The notes: a model not told the origin generated them from the sequence alone. Shown: positions 13,521 to 24,459, counted from the stretch's first letter. The stretch is 64,000 nt of DNA from Delphinapterus leucas (GCF_002288925.2 NW_022098043.1:5132901-5196900); one strand, 5' to 3'. A program made the numbers and translations.

Positions 13521-13940
13521 TTACACCTGTACTTTAAGTAAGGTTTTAAGTTGAAATGTCATTATTTCTTTATCAGAAGGATTAAAGGAAACAGGAACCC
13601 AGTGGCTTGGTGGTTTAGGAAGAACACTTGGTGATGGCGGCTCACTAAATTTGGCTCCAGCATAGTTCTGATTCGTTTGAGACTTAAAAAGTAAGGTGGG
13701 ACTTGATAAGCTAGAGTTCCAGTTCTGATTATTTGGGAAATTTTTGTTCTTCCCCCCACTTTGCATGGCCTGCCATGCAGCTGCTGATGAATTGTAAGTG
13801 TGTCCTCTTTCCTTTTTCTTATGAACAATCTTCATCTGGGAATTCTGATCCTTGGTCTTCTGTCTACTAAGCTGTTGTTGGTTCTTACTAACATTTCTAG
13901 ACTGAGGGGCTGGAATGTTATACCTCTCTCCACCGCCCAT
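13521..13940 (-). CDS. PNRC2: PNRC2, proline-rich nuclear receptor coactivator 2
   Basis: PNRC2 bridges UPF1 and the decapping activator DCP1A in nonsense-mediated and related mRNA decay, and was first described as a nuclear receptor coactivator. The ORF beginning MGGGERYNIPAPQSRN is 139 residues, the normal full length, and ends FQLKTLLKVQV. The open frame extends 58 codons further upstream, but that part is leader and intron: a 3' splice site (ttcacttacag) lies 18 nt before this ATG, and the ATG has a strong context (AAGATGG). Visible motifs are the SH3/EVH1-binding proline-rich segment SEPPSPSVLPKPPSHW at 99-114, including Trp114 needed for DCP1A contact in the human protein, and an LxxLL-type nuclear-receptor box LKTLL at 131-135. 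The coding sequence is a single uninterrupted exon, as in other mammals. Confidence 0.96.
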   Translation of the reverse strand: MGGGERYNIPAPQSRNVSKNQQQLSRQKTKDQNSQMKIVHKKKERGHTYNSSAAAWQAMQSGGKNKNFPNNQNWNSSLSSPTLLFKSQTNQNYAGAKFSEPPSPSVLPKPPSHWVPVSFNPSDKEIMTFQLKTLLKVQV

Positions 13941-13958
13941 CTTCAGCTTCTTTGTCAC
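13941..13958 (-). other. PNRC2: PNRC2 5' UTR part of the coding exon
   Basis: Eighteen bases of leader lie between the acceptor AG (13960-13959) and the ATG. On the - strand they read GTGACAAAGAAGCTGAAG. After splicing, the leading G completes an AGG codon and the next three bases are the TGA that ends the upstream ORF. Confidence 0.85.
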
Positions 13959-14245
13959 CTGTAAGTGAATGTAAACAGAATATTGAGTAGAATTCCACTT
14001 CAAATAGGTCAAAACTTTAAGAAACTTCAGTAGCTCCAATTTGTAACTCCAGAAATCTTGGGCAAGACCCAAATACGTGCTATTCGGCTGCTTCATCTTC
14101 ACTATACTGTTCACACTTCGTTACATGCACTTTATTATACCTTCCTAAGAACAGTGAGCTTGTCCACAATTCTGAACAACCCTCTATTTAAAATTAGGAT
14201 GAGTCCATCATAAAATGCCCCATTACAACGGGAAGGTTTTGATAC

Positions 14246-14412
14246 CTTTCAGTCTGCTTTTCAGATTGCAGGATTTCCACCACCTGTCCTCTTCCTTGCT
14301 GCCACGCCCAGGATAATAGATGTTGCTTTCTGATAGATCCTTTCCTTTGTCTCAATACAGAAGTTTTCATGGGCCGATCTGCTGAGTTCAGCCTAGGAGC
14401 TGAGGCCAACAT
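14246..14412 (-). CDS. Upstream ORF in PNRC2 leader (56 codons, spliced to stop at 13955)
   Basis: This is the first in-frame ATG of the open frame in leader exon 2. The peptide begins MLASAPRLNSADRPM and ends LQSEKQTER. The last codon AG|G spans the exon 2/coding exon junction and TGA follows at 13957-13955, 14 nt before the PNRC2 ATG. The peptide is basic in its middle (KTSVLRQRKGSIRKQ) with no signal or membrane segment. Its ATG context is weak (C at -3, T at +4), while the PNRC2 ATG has A at -3 and G at +4, so leaky scanning would still reach PNRC2. I recognise no family. It may encode a stable microprotein or only tune translation. Confidence 0.5.
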
Positions 14413-14451
14413 CTGAGTCTCCTCAGCACACAAGTTTGAGAGAAGTCTTAG
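14246..14451 (-). other. PNRC2: PNRC2 leader exon 2
   Basis: On the - strand a tgcttttctag acceptor precedes CTAAGACTTC at 14451, and GAAAG|gtatc at 14246/14245 is a good donor. This defines a 206-nt exon that stays open in one reading frame throughout and carries most of the upstream ORF. The 288-nt intron to the coding exon (14245-13959) is short. The open frame continues upstream into exon 1 without an ATG until a TGA. Confidence 0.75.
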
Positions 14452-15345
14452 CTAGAAAAGCAAATATTTCATTATTTCAATTCAAAAACACAGGCGAAAG
14501 TGATCCTTTATATTTACTACATAAATAGTGACTACTTCCTTAACTAAAAGGCAGAAAATAAAGTCTCTAAAGATGGCTTTGACCTTGTAACTGTCAACAT
14601 TTTAAAACCCTCGAGATCCAGGAAACACTGAGGAATCTGGGGAGGGGTGTCCGCCAAATCCCGCAACAAGTTGCATCTCTTTCCTAGGATCCTTTCAGAT
14701 TCTCACACGGATTTTGTGACCAAAATGTTAAACCACGGAAGCATTAACTTTTAGAGCCATGCCAAGAAATGGGCTTAAAATCTTTCCTAAAGACCATGTT
14801 TTGAAAGTCCCACCAGAATTTCCCAGTCTTTGGACACATCACATATCTGTTTTCACAAAACCTCCTCTCCCAACGTGTCTACGTCATGCAGCTCTTCCTT
14901 TGGATATGAACTCTTGACTCCTCCCCGTCTTAAAATAAGTTTCACAAGCCGTAACAAACGAAGTCAGTTCTTAAATACAAAAAAATGCCTCCCTCTCGTG
15001 AACATTAAACATTCGAGATTTCATTTGATATTCCAAGAAACCAAGTTACCGAACAAATAAGAAGCCCTCTTCTTTTCGAAAAGGTGAGCGGCCCTTCCAG
15101 ACTATGTTAACAGCCCTAAAGAAATTAGTTCCCGGATCGTGAGTCATTCCCAACGCGAGCCCGGAAAGTTCGGTTCTGCCGACGGCGCTGGGCTTCCGAG
15201 CGGCTCAGCGTTCCTCGAGCCCGGCCCGGGAAGCCGCTCCTCCGGGCCGCTAGCGCCCGCCCGGCCTCGGATCTCGCCTCCTTCCCCCAACAATGGGGAG
15301 CGCGGCCGCCAACATGGCCGCACCCGCCGCGCCGCCGCCACTCAC
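14452..15345 (-). other. PNRC2: PNRC2 intron 1
   Basis: This lies between the gtgagt donor of exon 1 and the acceptor of leader exon 2. No repeat or coding exon is recognised. GC content rises sharply from about 15,115 onwards as it enters the CpG island. Confidence 0.65.
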
Positions 15346-15530
15346 CGACTTCGAACCCGGGACTACGGCGGCGGCGGCTCCTGCTCGGCGTCGAAGCCCC
15401 CTCCCCTTCCAGGGAGCGACGAGGCACGGAACGAGCGAAGCCCACGAGCACCGACGAGACAGCTGCAGGCCACCTCAGCGTCTCGACCGACCTTCCCCTT
15501 CTGCCTCTACCGACAAAATGGAGGCGGCGG
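15346..15530 (-). other. PNRC2: PNRC2 exon 1 (non-coding; 5' end approximate)
   Basis: The - strand sequence ends GGTTCGAAGTCG followed by a consensus gtgagt donor at 15345. The start is placed just inside the CCAAT boxes. In the frame of the upstream ORF, exon 1 contains a TGA and no ATG after it, so translation of that ORF should begin in exon 2. Confidence 0.6.
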
Positions 15531-15563
15531 TGAGCGCTAGAGCGGGGCAGGGGGGCGCGGCGG

Positions 15564-15598
15564 CCAATCAAAACACGCCTTTGCGCGGCCCGGCCAAT
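15564..15598. promoter_or_regulatory. PNRC2: Tandem CCAAT boxes
   Basis: Two GGCCAAT motifs are spaced 30 bp apart. NF-Y binds either orientation and this spacing is common in NF-Y-dependent, TATA-less promoters. Confidence 0.55.
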
Positions 15599-17261
15599 GA
15601 TACGTGGGCCGCCGCCTGTTGCTGAGGCCCGACGGGGCCGGGGGAGGGGAGGTGGTTGCGGCCGAGGGTTTGAAATCCTCCCCGAGAAGAGCATGTCGGG
15701 AACAACTGCTGCGGCACCGGCTGTCGTTCCTCCGCCGGCTACCGGGTGACACCGGCCTCTCCCGGAGGTGCCCGCCCGGCCTCGCCCGGCATTTACAGAA
15801 CACGGCCAACGCCACCCCCTCGTGGCGACTCCGGGGCCCGAGCCCGGCGCGCCGGGGAAGGGGCGTCAGCCGCACGCCCGGGCAGCGGCTTTCACCCGGG
15901 CTGCCCAGCTCGCGGGGCCCGCGGCCCTTGGAACCCGATGGTTCCCCGCCGTGGGGAGTCAGCGAAGGGGCTTTGAGTTCCCGAGTTAAGTTCACCGAGT
16001 CGTGTACGCGATCTCTTACTGATGGGAGGTACTCCAGCAAGTTGATTTCTGAAGCTGGCCCCTGGCCACTTAGTCCTGACACTCCTGTCACTCTGTTCCC
16101 CGGCCACGGGAACTTCTTTGCAGCTCTCCAGCTTGCGGTTCCTCTGCGGTTCCCTTTTGTCCTCCCTGCCCGCAGCCTCGAAATTCTTGAGTAGTTGCCT
16201 CCCTTGTGAAGGCGTTTCCGACACAGGTGCGGATCAAGTTAATCAGTTCCTCTTTTGTGTCCCACTGGCCCTGAACTTCAGTCACACGGTGTGGCGGCTA
16301 CGTGTCTGCCCACCCCCCCACACACACACCTCTTTCTCCGAGCGCAGAGCACACTGTAAGCGCACAAGAAAAATCTGTTGCGAGAATGGGGCTCCCTTAT
16401 TCCCCTTTCTGCCCAGTTTGTAAGTGAAAGCGGGGAGAAAAGGTAGAGTTCAGTTGATTATGCGACCAAGGTTCAGGGAAGAGGAAAAGGGCAACTTCTT
16501 TGGAGTAAATGGATAGCAACCCAGAGTTTGTGTTTTAAAGAACACCAATTTCTATGAACATGTACGCATTTTTGTTACAGGATTTATATGTACTTTTTAT
16601 AAGTCCCACATAATTCGTTTTTTAATCTTCAGTTTTTCTGCTACCATCATCCCCCACCCCTATGTTCTTGTAGCCATGGACCTTAATTAAGTTTCTTAAG
16701 AAAACCAATTTAAAAGAGGAGTTTGTTAATCAAATTAGTTTGGTGAAATGTGTAGAATAGAAAAGATATTTTTGAGCATGGGTCTTTCAGCTGCTAATCA
16801 TTATAGTCAAGTAAGATGTACATAGTAAGCAACCTTACTGAAAGTGTAATCTATTTCCTAAAAATTCAAGAGGCTAGACATCCAGCCGGATTACAGCCAG
16901 GCTGTATTTAATGGATTCAAGACTTTGACTTAAGAAAAGACCCTTACAATATATTTTTTAATATAGTGATTTGTAAAATGAACAGCCTGGTTTCAGTCCG
17001 AGCACTTCTCTTTTCTAATTCATTTTTATTATCATCATCCAAATATCTTTCAAATTCATCCCTCCTATACTCCTATCTCACCCTCCTTTCTACCCTCATG
17101 GACCTGATTGTGTTACTTTAAAACAACAACAACGACAAACACTGCATTGGCCCCAAATTGTATTACAAAATTAAATCACCCTCCGGATCTTACCTGTATA
17201 AACATACGGGTAATGTACTGGATGCTTGCAAACACACACACGGTGTACTGTATTGGATACT

Positions 17262-17420
17262 TACTCTGCCTCCCTCTGCCCTGTGCTAAATTGTTTTGCT
17301 TACATCATTTCATTTAATTTTCACAAATTGTGGAGTAGGTGCTATTTTGATCCCCACTGTACAGATCCAAACTCTGAGGCTCAGTTTAAAGCCGAAAGCC
17401 ACACACTAAGGCTCCAGAGC
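17262..17420 (-). repeat. MIR SINE, antisense
   Basis: It contains 'ctgccctgtgctaaattg', 'catttaattttcaca' and 'tccccactgtacagatcc' followed by 'ctctgaggctcagtttaa', all in MIR antisense order. Confidence 0.8.
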
Positions 17421-18937
17421 CCACCCTGTGTTCCCTGCAGCATCCGTTGTCACCTCTGTGTCCTCCCCAGGGCCCAAAATGTGCTTTGCCCAGAGCAGAC
17501 ACTGACTGGCTGCTGACTGGGGTGCTGGGGAAGCTTGGGCAGGGTGAAGCCTCCATCTTGCCATCTGGCTGAGCCAGCTTCTCTGCCAGAAGGTCAGAGT
17601 CAGGCTGCCCGCCAGAGATTGCCGTTAAAGCCTTTACCATGTCCCAGACTCCCAGGAGCCTCCCAATATAGCTCCAGCCTCATCCTTCATTAATATTTAC
17701 CAAGTGCCCACAACAGCTCAGAACTGGAGAGCAGGAGTTAAAAATCACATCCTTTTCAGGACATCTGATACAGCCTCTGCCTGTCCCAGGCTGGGCTTTA
17801 AAGTCGGTTCCACCAACATGATCCAATTAGTGATTCTCAGATCAAATAGGAAAATGTTGATATAAACAAACAGCTCTCAGGATGTTGATCAGCCACCAAT
17901 ACTGGGCACCAAATGCATAATAAATACGTGGGTGTTTAATACCAAGCATTTATTTAACAAAGATTTACCTGGTGCCTTCTTTGAGGCAGGCACTCCGCCA
18001 AGCCCTGGGAATACAACAGTGAATGAGGCTCCATCGCAGCCCTAAAAATCTCAGAAAGCTTTTCCCTTTGCCACTTTTCCGAGAGGGAAGCTGGTGTCTG
18101 AGGAGATTCATTTCCTCAGTTCTTCCCCAGAGAGTCAAGGACAGGCAGTGCCAATTGTATGCAAACACAAAAATCAACCTGCTAACACTGCGAAGGAGTG
18201 CAGGTTCCAGACCTTGGGCTCAGACCCTGGAGAATGGAAGGTAAAAGGAGAGGATTTCCACACTCGCTGAAATCCTTTCCCCCGAGAATCTGTTTAGAAT
18301 TATGTATCTGTGGGAGCTAAAAATCAACATTACCTACCTAATCTGTAAGTAGAAGTGAGGCAAAAGACATTTCTGAAAGTCCAGCTTTGGAGAACTGGCA
18401 AATTGCAGGCTGATGCTTATTCAATTTAGATCCCACGAGGGGGAGAGCAAGTGAGACAAACACCCGAGTTTGCCAAATATTTGGAACAAGTCTCTAGTTG
18501 AACTGACTGGCTTTTGGGCTGGATCACTTACCCCGCCAGGATGTCTATCTCAAAACAAGCCGGTTTGCTTCTGTTTCTTCCTCAAGCTCATCTATGAATT
18601 CAGAGGACAGCTTTGAATGCTTGCAGGTCTGTCAGCTGATGGCTTATTTCATTTAGGGCAAGCAAGTTCTTGGCATCTGCCAAGAGTAAAGTGGATGGAC
18701 AACCTGCCTGATGTTTTGATGTGCGTTAGGACTCTTATCTTGTTGCCAAACTGGTATCAAAACACGCGCACAGTGGTTTTGTTTCCTGGGGAAGCAGTTG
18801 CTGCGCGCTCCCCAGTTGCTCACACATTCCAGAGCGGTTGCGAATCAGTCCTCAGCCATTACAGCCGTTTCGGCCTAATTACTAAATGGGGCACAGGAAG
18901 TCAACGTGAAACTCCCACACTTCCTCTGACTCTGACC

Positions 18938-19035
18938 CAGCGATTCTCAATCTTCAGTATCTTTAAAGGGTTCTGCTGCCTGGACCCCCAGCCCAGGATC
19001 AGAATCTTTGAGGATGGGTGCTTGGGTGTTCCAGT
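18938..19035 (+). repeat. MER5-like hAT element fragment
   Basis: 'cagcgattctcaatcttcag', then 'atcagaatctttgagg' and 'gggtgcttggg', follow the MER5 family with a central deletion. Confidence 0.5.
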
Positions 19036-19207
19036 TCCAGCTGAAGGCTGGCAGAATGTGCCACTCCTAAATATGCCACTTTGGCATAATGATTATTTTG
19101 AGCTAAAGGCACTTGGAAAACAGCAGGTGCAGGAAGGGTGCTCTGACCCTCCTCCCCTTTTCTTCCTGAAAGCAGGAGAAAACGCCCTTGTGAAAGATGC
19201 CCTTCCT

Positions 19208-19520
19208 GGGCTTCCCTGGTGGTGCAGTGGTTAAGAATCCACCTGCCAATGCAGGGGACACAGGTTCAGTCCCTGGTCTGGGAAGATCCCACATGCCGTG
19301 GAGCAACTAAGCCCGTGGGCCACAACTACTGAGCCTGAGCTCTAGAGCCTGCGAGCCACAACTACTGGAGCCCACGCGCCTAGAGGCCGTGCTCCACAGC
19401 AAGAGAAGCCACTGCAATGAGAAGCCCGCGCACTGCAACGAAGAGTAGCCCCTGCTCACCGCAACTAGAGAAAGCCCACGTGCAGCAACAAAGACCCAAC
19501 ACAGCCAGAAAAAAAAAAAA
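19208..19520 (+). mobile_element. CHR-2-like SINE, full length
   Basis: The tRNA head 'gggcttccctggtggtgcag' is followed by the long CHR tail ending 'caaagacccaacacagcc' and poly(A). The target-site duplication is agatgcccttcct (19195-19207) against agatacccttcct (19521-19533). Confidence 0.95.
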
Positions 19521-19849
19521 AGATACCCTTCCTATACCAAGAGGAAAGAAATGTTCTTATCACCAGAGACGGGTGGCGGGGGCTGGGGAGGGTGTCAAGG
19601 CCAAGAGAATTCTGTGCAAACAGACCTTGTCAGAGTAAGTCTGGAACCAAGCAGACCCCTGTGGGCCACCCCCCACCCCTCCCCAAGTATTGATACAAAG
19701 GCCCATTCACATCTCCTGCCTTTTGTTTATAGAAAAGCTGAAGTCTCCCAGGCCTCCCTGAGTCACAAAAGAGCAGGCTCAAGCAGCAATGATTAGGACA
19801 ATAGAGTCACAGACTCAGTGTCTGATGCACCTTCCTGAGTTGTTTTACA

Positions 19850-20640
19850 GATACTGAAACTGCCACCAGAGGGAAAAAGCTAACTGCATGATGACCAGTT
19901 AGCTCCATCTTGAGCAGTACTGAAACTATGGCTAGCACAGCTCCAAGAACTGGCCTTAAGAGAATGGGATTAACACTACTGCTCATAATAATCTATATCT
20001 TTGTGGGCATCAAAATAATTGTAGCTTGTTCTGCCCATATATGTAAAGGGGCGAGACAACTGTCAGCAGGGAGATGCTACATACCCGTGTCGACATCTTC
20101 CACTCTAAGGATACAGTGTCCTATGTCAGCATGAAGAAGTTACAAAAGACGGACTTTCACCCATGATCCCATAGAGATGGAACGATGTTCTGACAAGCGG
20201 GGATTTGTGAGCAGCTTTTGGCAGAAAAAAAGCTCTTTGCAGGAAAGAGCTCTCTGCAGGAGGCACCCCTTTATCTTGACACTAATCTTAAACCAGGCAT
20301 CCCCATGCTCTACTCATCTCCGGCCCTAGTACCCCTTTTAAATCTTTTGATCACACAATAATTTGCCTAGCTTGTTGGTTCTTTCCCTAGATGAGTGAAG
20401 TAGAAATGAATAAGTAATTAACAGATGACCGGATCTCTTTCCTAGCTTCCCCTTCAGTAATCTCTTGAACAAACCATGTGAACAAAATAGCATCTAAATA
20501 AAGATCATGAGTCCCCAAGGACTTATTTTACTTAAAATTCATTTGGCCTTTGGCTTATTTCTAAATAAAGAAAGATCAGGAGGAGTCGACAAGCCTGCAC
20601 AGGGGGGTATGGGGACGGCTCTGGCCCCCGATCTCGATGG
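19850..20640 (+). repeat. Unclassified, possibly LTR-derived sequence
   Basis: This is a stretch unlike MIR, L1 or CHR elements, with two AATAAA signals near 20,500 and 20,565 and G-rich sequence at its end ('cacaggggggtatggggacg'). The length and tail resemble a solitary retroviral LTR, but I cannot define its ends or assign a family. No gag, pol or env coding is visible. Confidence 0.3.
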
Positions 20641-21554
20641 TTAACTAACATTACTTCCCTGTTTCCTTTTAAAAACTTTCATGGCGGAGCAGAAACTTCA
20701 GATGTGGTTTTGGAGGATGCTGAGTCCGTCTTCGCCCCAGATTGCCGGCACTCAGTTTAAAGGCAACTTTCCTTTCTGTCAACACTGATAGAGTATTGAT
20801 TTTGCAGGCAGTGAAGAGTGGGACCAAATTCAGTAACAACTCTTACCTTCTTTTAGGCTCTCCATATATTTTAGTTACTTTTCCACAGTTGCCTGCCTTT
20901 GTTCAATCTAGTAGAAAAGCATTTAGGATTTACCACTTCTTGGGGTCTTCATTTCCCCATGAAGGCTCCGCATCACATAAAACATATTAAATAGACTTGA
21001 ATGTTTCTACCTTGTTAGTCTGCTTTACATCAATTTAATTCTCAGGTCCAGCTGAAGAGCTTACGAAAGTGGAAGTAAAGTTTTGCCTACCGTGCATCTG
21101 ATTCCAGTGTCTCACTCTGGTTGACAGCTCCTGCTCTAAGTTTTTCTAAGGGCAATCCCCTAGCATGGGGATGTATGTGTGAAGGGGACCCCCTTTGTCC
21201 TCCATAATCCTCAAAGGTGGTGATCACACAAACAACTGGAAAAAGTGAGAAACTAGCTCCTGAACACCCAGAGGTACTTAGATTAACTTCGTAAAGTGTT
21301 TGTCTCACAAGTGGACTCCAGGCTCTACCAGCAAGCTCCCTGCTAGTCCATTGAGCCAAGCTGTCCATTCCTTGGCCCACTGCAGGGGCTGAGGTCCCAG
21401 TCCTTCAGGTCAGAAGCTGTGTGAACAGCGAGATGGGAAGCAATGTTTAGAAGAACAACCAAAACAGGTTCAGACGGGCAACTGGATTGATAATAAGAGG
21501 AAATCTGGGACACTCACTGAAAAAAAATAGTGGGAGATGAGAGCCATCTACTTA

Positions 21555-21610
21555 TATTGGGTTAGCCAAAAAGTTCGCTCAGGTTTTTCCGTAACAACTT
21601 ACGGAATATA
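21555..21610 (+). mobile_element. Tc1/mariner terminal fragment
   Basis: 'tattgggttagccaaaaagt' followed by 'tcgctcaggtttttccgtaa' matches the terminal inverted repeat of the ruminant/cetacean mariner elements. The facing TIR is not present nearby, so this is a one-ended relic. Confidence 0.75.
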
Positions 21611-21840
21611 TAAGATCATGACAATACCTGTCTCCCAACTAGTCACGCCCAGGGCACAAGGAAGAGGCACACAATCCTCAGCTCAGAAGTCGTTGGAGTC
21701 GCTAAAGAGAATCGGATGAGATACGAGCCCCCTCAAACTCTCACACCATGTCTGCTCAGCTTGACAATCTCTGAATTCCTGCAGACATCTTGCCTTGTCA
21801 CTTTCTACTTTGTGTTGCTTTGTACTGTAGCACCTACCAC

Positions 21841-22190
21841 TTTTTTTTTTTTTAATTTTTTAAATTTTTGTCTGTGTTGGATCTTCGTTGCTGCGTGTGG
21901 GCTTTCTCTAGTTGCGGCGAGCGGGGGCTACTCTTCGTTGCGGTGCGTGGGCTTCTCATTGTGGTGGCTTCTCTTGTTGCAGAGCATGGGCTCTAGGCGC
22001 GTGGGCTTCAGTAGTTGTGGCACATGGGCTCAGTAGTTGTGGCTCACGGGCTCTAGAGTACAGGCTCAGTAGTTGTGGCACACGGGCTTAGTTGCTCTGT
22101 GGCGTGTGGGATCTTCCTGGACCAGGGATGGAACCCGTGTCCCCTGCATTGGCAGGCAGATTCTCAACCACTGTGCCACCAGGGAAGCCC
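21841..22190 (-). mobile_element. CHR-2-like SINE, antisense
   Basis: A T-run at 21,841 is followed by the complete antisense CHR body and head, ending 'gtgccaccagggaagcccc'. The target duplication is not clear. Confidence 0.93.
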
Positions 22191-22419
22191 CACGTAGCAC
22201 TTTTAACACATTCCAAATCTACACTATCAGAGTGCTTTCACAAGCATTATTACAATCTTGGCATTAGCTCTACAGGAGAGGTGTTATTACCATTCTACAG
22301 ATGAAGAAACTAAGGCTCAGAGAGACTTTTTCAAGTCAGCAACAAAGATCTTCTCTCTTAAACATTTTTATTGGAGTTTATCTTGTTACATAAGTAACGT
22401 GTGTTAACTGTAGAAAAGG

Positions 22420-22456
22420 TGGATAAACAAAAAAAATAAAATAAAATAAAATAAAG
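22420..22456. repeat. (AAAAT)n microsatellite
   Basis: Five-base units of 'aaaat' are repeated between an A-run and 'aaagcatct'. Confidence 0.85.
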
Positions 22457-22534
22457 CATCTTGCCTCCCAGATAAGCACAGAGATAAGGCTTTCAGAGGA
22501 TGTCCTTCCAGCTTTTTTTCTATACTGAGAAGCA

Positions 22535-22765
22535 GTATGGAGTGGTAAGAGCACAGACTCCAAAGCCTGTCCAGAGTCAAATCTCAGCTCTGTGACTTAC
22601 TGGCATATGACCTTGGCAGGATTTTTAACCTCTCTGTGCTTTAATTTCCTCATCTGTAAAATGGGGATAATACAATACCTAATAGTTAGTGTAGGGAATT
22701 AACTAAGTCAACATCCTTGAAGTACTTAGAACAATGCCTGGCACATAGAAAGTCCTTGTTATTGA
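22535..22765 (+). repeat. MIR SINE, nearly full length
   Basis: Sense MIR runs from 'tggagtggtaagagcacaga' through 'ctcatctgtaaaatgggg' to 'caatgcctggcacatagaaa'. This is one of the best preserved MIR copies in the window. Confidence 0.93.
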
Positions 22766-23186
22766 GCTTTTTTTTTTTTCTTGTTATAAGAGTGGTAATA
22801 AATGTCATATGTTCTTTTGTTATCTGACTTTTTTTTCACTTCTTAAACTCAATATATTGTGAACGTGTTTCTGTGTATATATACATGCCTACATGGTTGT
22901 TAATAGTGTTTATGTTGTGATCATCTGTCGTTAATTTCACCAACCCCCCCCTACTGTTGCTTGCAATCTTTTGCTATTACGTGCTGAGTTGAATATCCTT
23001 ATAGATAAATCTTCACTTCCTTAAATAAATTTTCTTTAAAATAAATTCCCTTTAAATAAATTCCTAGAGGTGAAATTACTAGAGTAAATATATAGGTAAG
23101 ACTTTTAATGTATGCCCCCAACATCAGGGTAAAAGTGAAGTCTCAGGCTTCCAGCTTTGAGATACTATTCTCCCTCCTTGTTATTT

Positions 23187-23531
23187 TTATTTTTTATTTT
23201 TTAAAATTTATGGCTGCATTGGGTCTCCGTTGCTGCATGCAGATTTTCTCTAGTTGCGGCGAGCAGGGGCTACTCTTCGTTGTGGTGCTCAGGCTTCGCA
23301 TCGCGGTGGCTTCTCTTGTTGCGGAGCACGGGCTCTAGGCACAGGGCCTTCAGTAGTTGTGGCACATGGGCTCAGTAGTTGTGGCTAGCGGGTTCTAGAG
23401 CGCAGGCTCAGTAGTTATGGCGCACGGGCTTCGTTGCTCCACGGCATGTGGGATCTTCCCGGACCAGGGCTCGAACCCGTGTCCCCTGCATTGGCAGGCG
23501 GATTCTTAACCACTGTGCCACCAGGGAAGTC
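23187..23531 (-). mobile_element. CHR-2-like SINE, antisense, 17-bp target duplication
   Basis: A complete antisense copy is flanked by a perfect ctccctccttgttattt at 23170-23186 and 23532-23548, consistent with a fairly recent insertion. Confidence 0.96.
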
Positions 23532-24224
23532 CTCCCTCCTTGTTATTTATGGCTGCTTCTGTGACATTGGGTCTGTAAGAGGAGTTAGTGAATTTACACA
23601 GAAGGGAAGTAGTCTAAAGAATCTGAAAAGGTTTTTTAAAGATGGCATGTTATATGTGGCCCCTTTAAGAAATATGCCTGTGAGACAGTTCTTTCTTCAG
23701 GGAACATGATGCTAATAAGGTCTACTTACTCAGCACAGTTGACAGCCTCCATAGTCATCGATTGGACAGTTATTGAGCTACAAACATCTGGAATTTTCCA
23801 CTGACTCACGTGGCTGATGTTCTCTGGCTGATTGCATAGGTTTGGGAAGAGACTGAGCTTCAAGCTTCCACTTCCATGGCCCAAGAGCTTGTGTTTTGCC
23901 ACAGCACAAAAGACATAGTGACATAGCTTTAATAGACGATTAACACTTTGGCCTAGTTGACACCATGGTGTGACTCCACAGGCACCAAGGAATCGCCACA
24001 GCTTCTAATGCATGGGGAAGTGAAATATCTTCCCCAAGGACAGTCTGATCTCTTGACTCCAGTTCACCATGGCTGAATTTTTATACCGTCTCCTTGCCTT
24101 TAATTGATAGATCTTTATTTTATTTTGTTATAAGTGTTACCTTGTGCAATTCAAAGTTATGTCCTTTTGCATATTCCAAATGTACCCCTCATTAGATAAT
24201 AAGGGGTAAGTATTGACCACTTTA

Positions 24225-24450
24225 CAATGAGCAAGACAGTGCACTAAGCAATTTATATGCATTATCTTATTTAATTCTCAACAGAATCCCCCTAAGGTAA
24301 GTAATATTATTATCGCCATTTAACAGATGAGAAAATTGAGATCCAGAGAGATAGGTTAAATGATTTTCTCAAAATCACACGCAGAGAACTCACACCTGGG
24401 TCAATGAGATACCAAAACCTCTGCTTTTAGCCTGCTACACTGACCTAGTC
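24225..24450 (-). repeat. MIR SINE, antisense
   Basis: Antisense MIR landmarks are 'gcattatcttatttaattct', 'taacagatgagaaaattgag' and 'aaaatcacacgcagagaact'. Confidence 0.85.
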
Positions 24451-24459
24451 TTCAGGGTC

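Larger units (their letters stand above)
15115..16000. promoter_or_regulatory. PNRC2: CpG island at the PNRC2 promoter
   Basis: This is a GC-rich tract with dense CpG, in contrast to the A/T-rich flanks. There is no TATA box. Two CCAAT boxes (15564-15568 and 15594-15598) lie just upstream of the inferred - strand start near 15,510-15,535. Two ATGGC/ATGGAGG motifs resembling YY1 sites are at about 15,312-15,320 and 15,515-15,525. Long open frames here on both strands (for example 15125-15694 and 15604-16194) are by-products of GC richness. Confidence 0.85.
16000..19194. other. Intergenic sequence upstream of PNRC2
   Basis: No gene is recognised. A short C/CA tract is at 16,310-16,330, a MIR at 17,262-17,420 and a MER5-like piece at 18,938-19,035. 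The 205-codon open frame at 18,617-19,234 runs across the MER5 piece and into a SINE, so I treat it as chance. Confidence 0.6.

Noticed and set aside
13521..14114. 197-codon open frame covering PNRC2 as an N-terminally extended protein
   Set aside because: The extra 58 codons are intron and leader: a clear acceptor lies 18 nt before the known ATG, and the protein from that ATG is the usual 139 residues.
15125..16194. Several long open frames on both strands in the GC-rich island
   Set aside because: They overlap one another on both strands, are of low-complexity Arg/Pro/Ala/Gly composition, and coincide with a CpG island where stop codons are rare.
18617..19234. 205-codon open frame
   Set aside because: It passes through a MER5-like piece and ends inside a SINE, with no known domain.
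19208..19300. tRNA genes at SINE heads
   Set aside because: The heads carry pol III box-like motifs but lack a tRNA cloverleaf and are followed by SINE tails; all such hits are retroposons.
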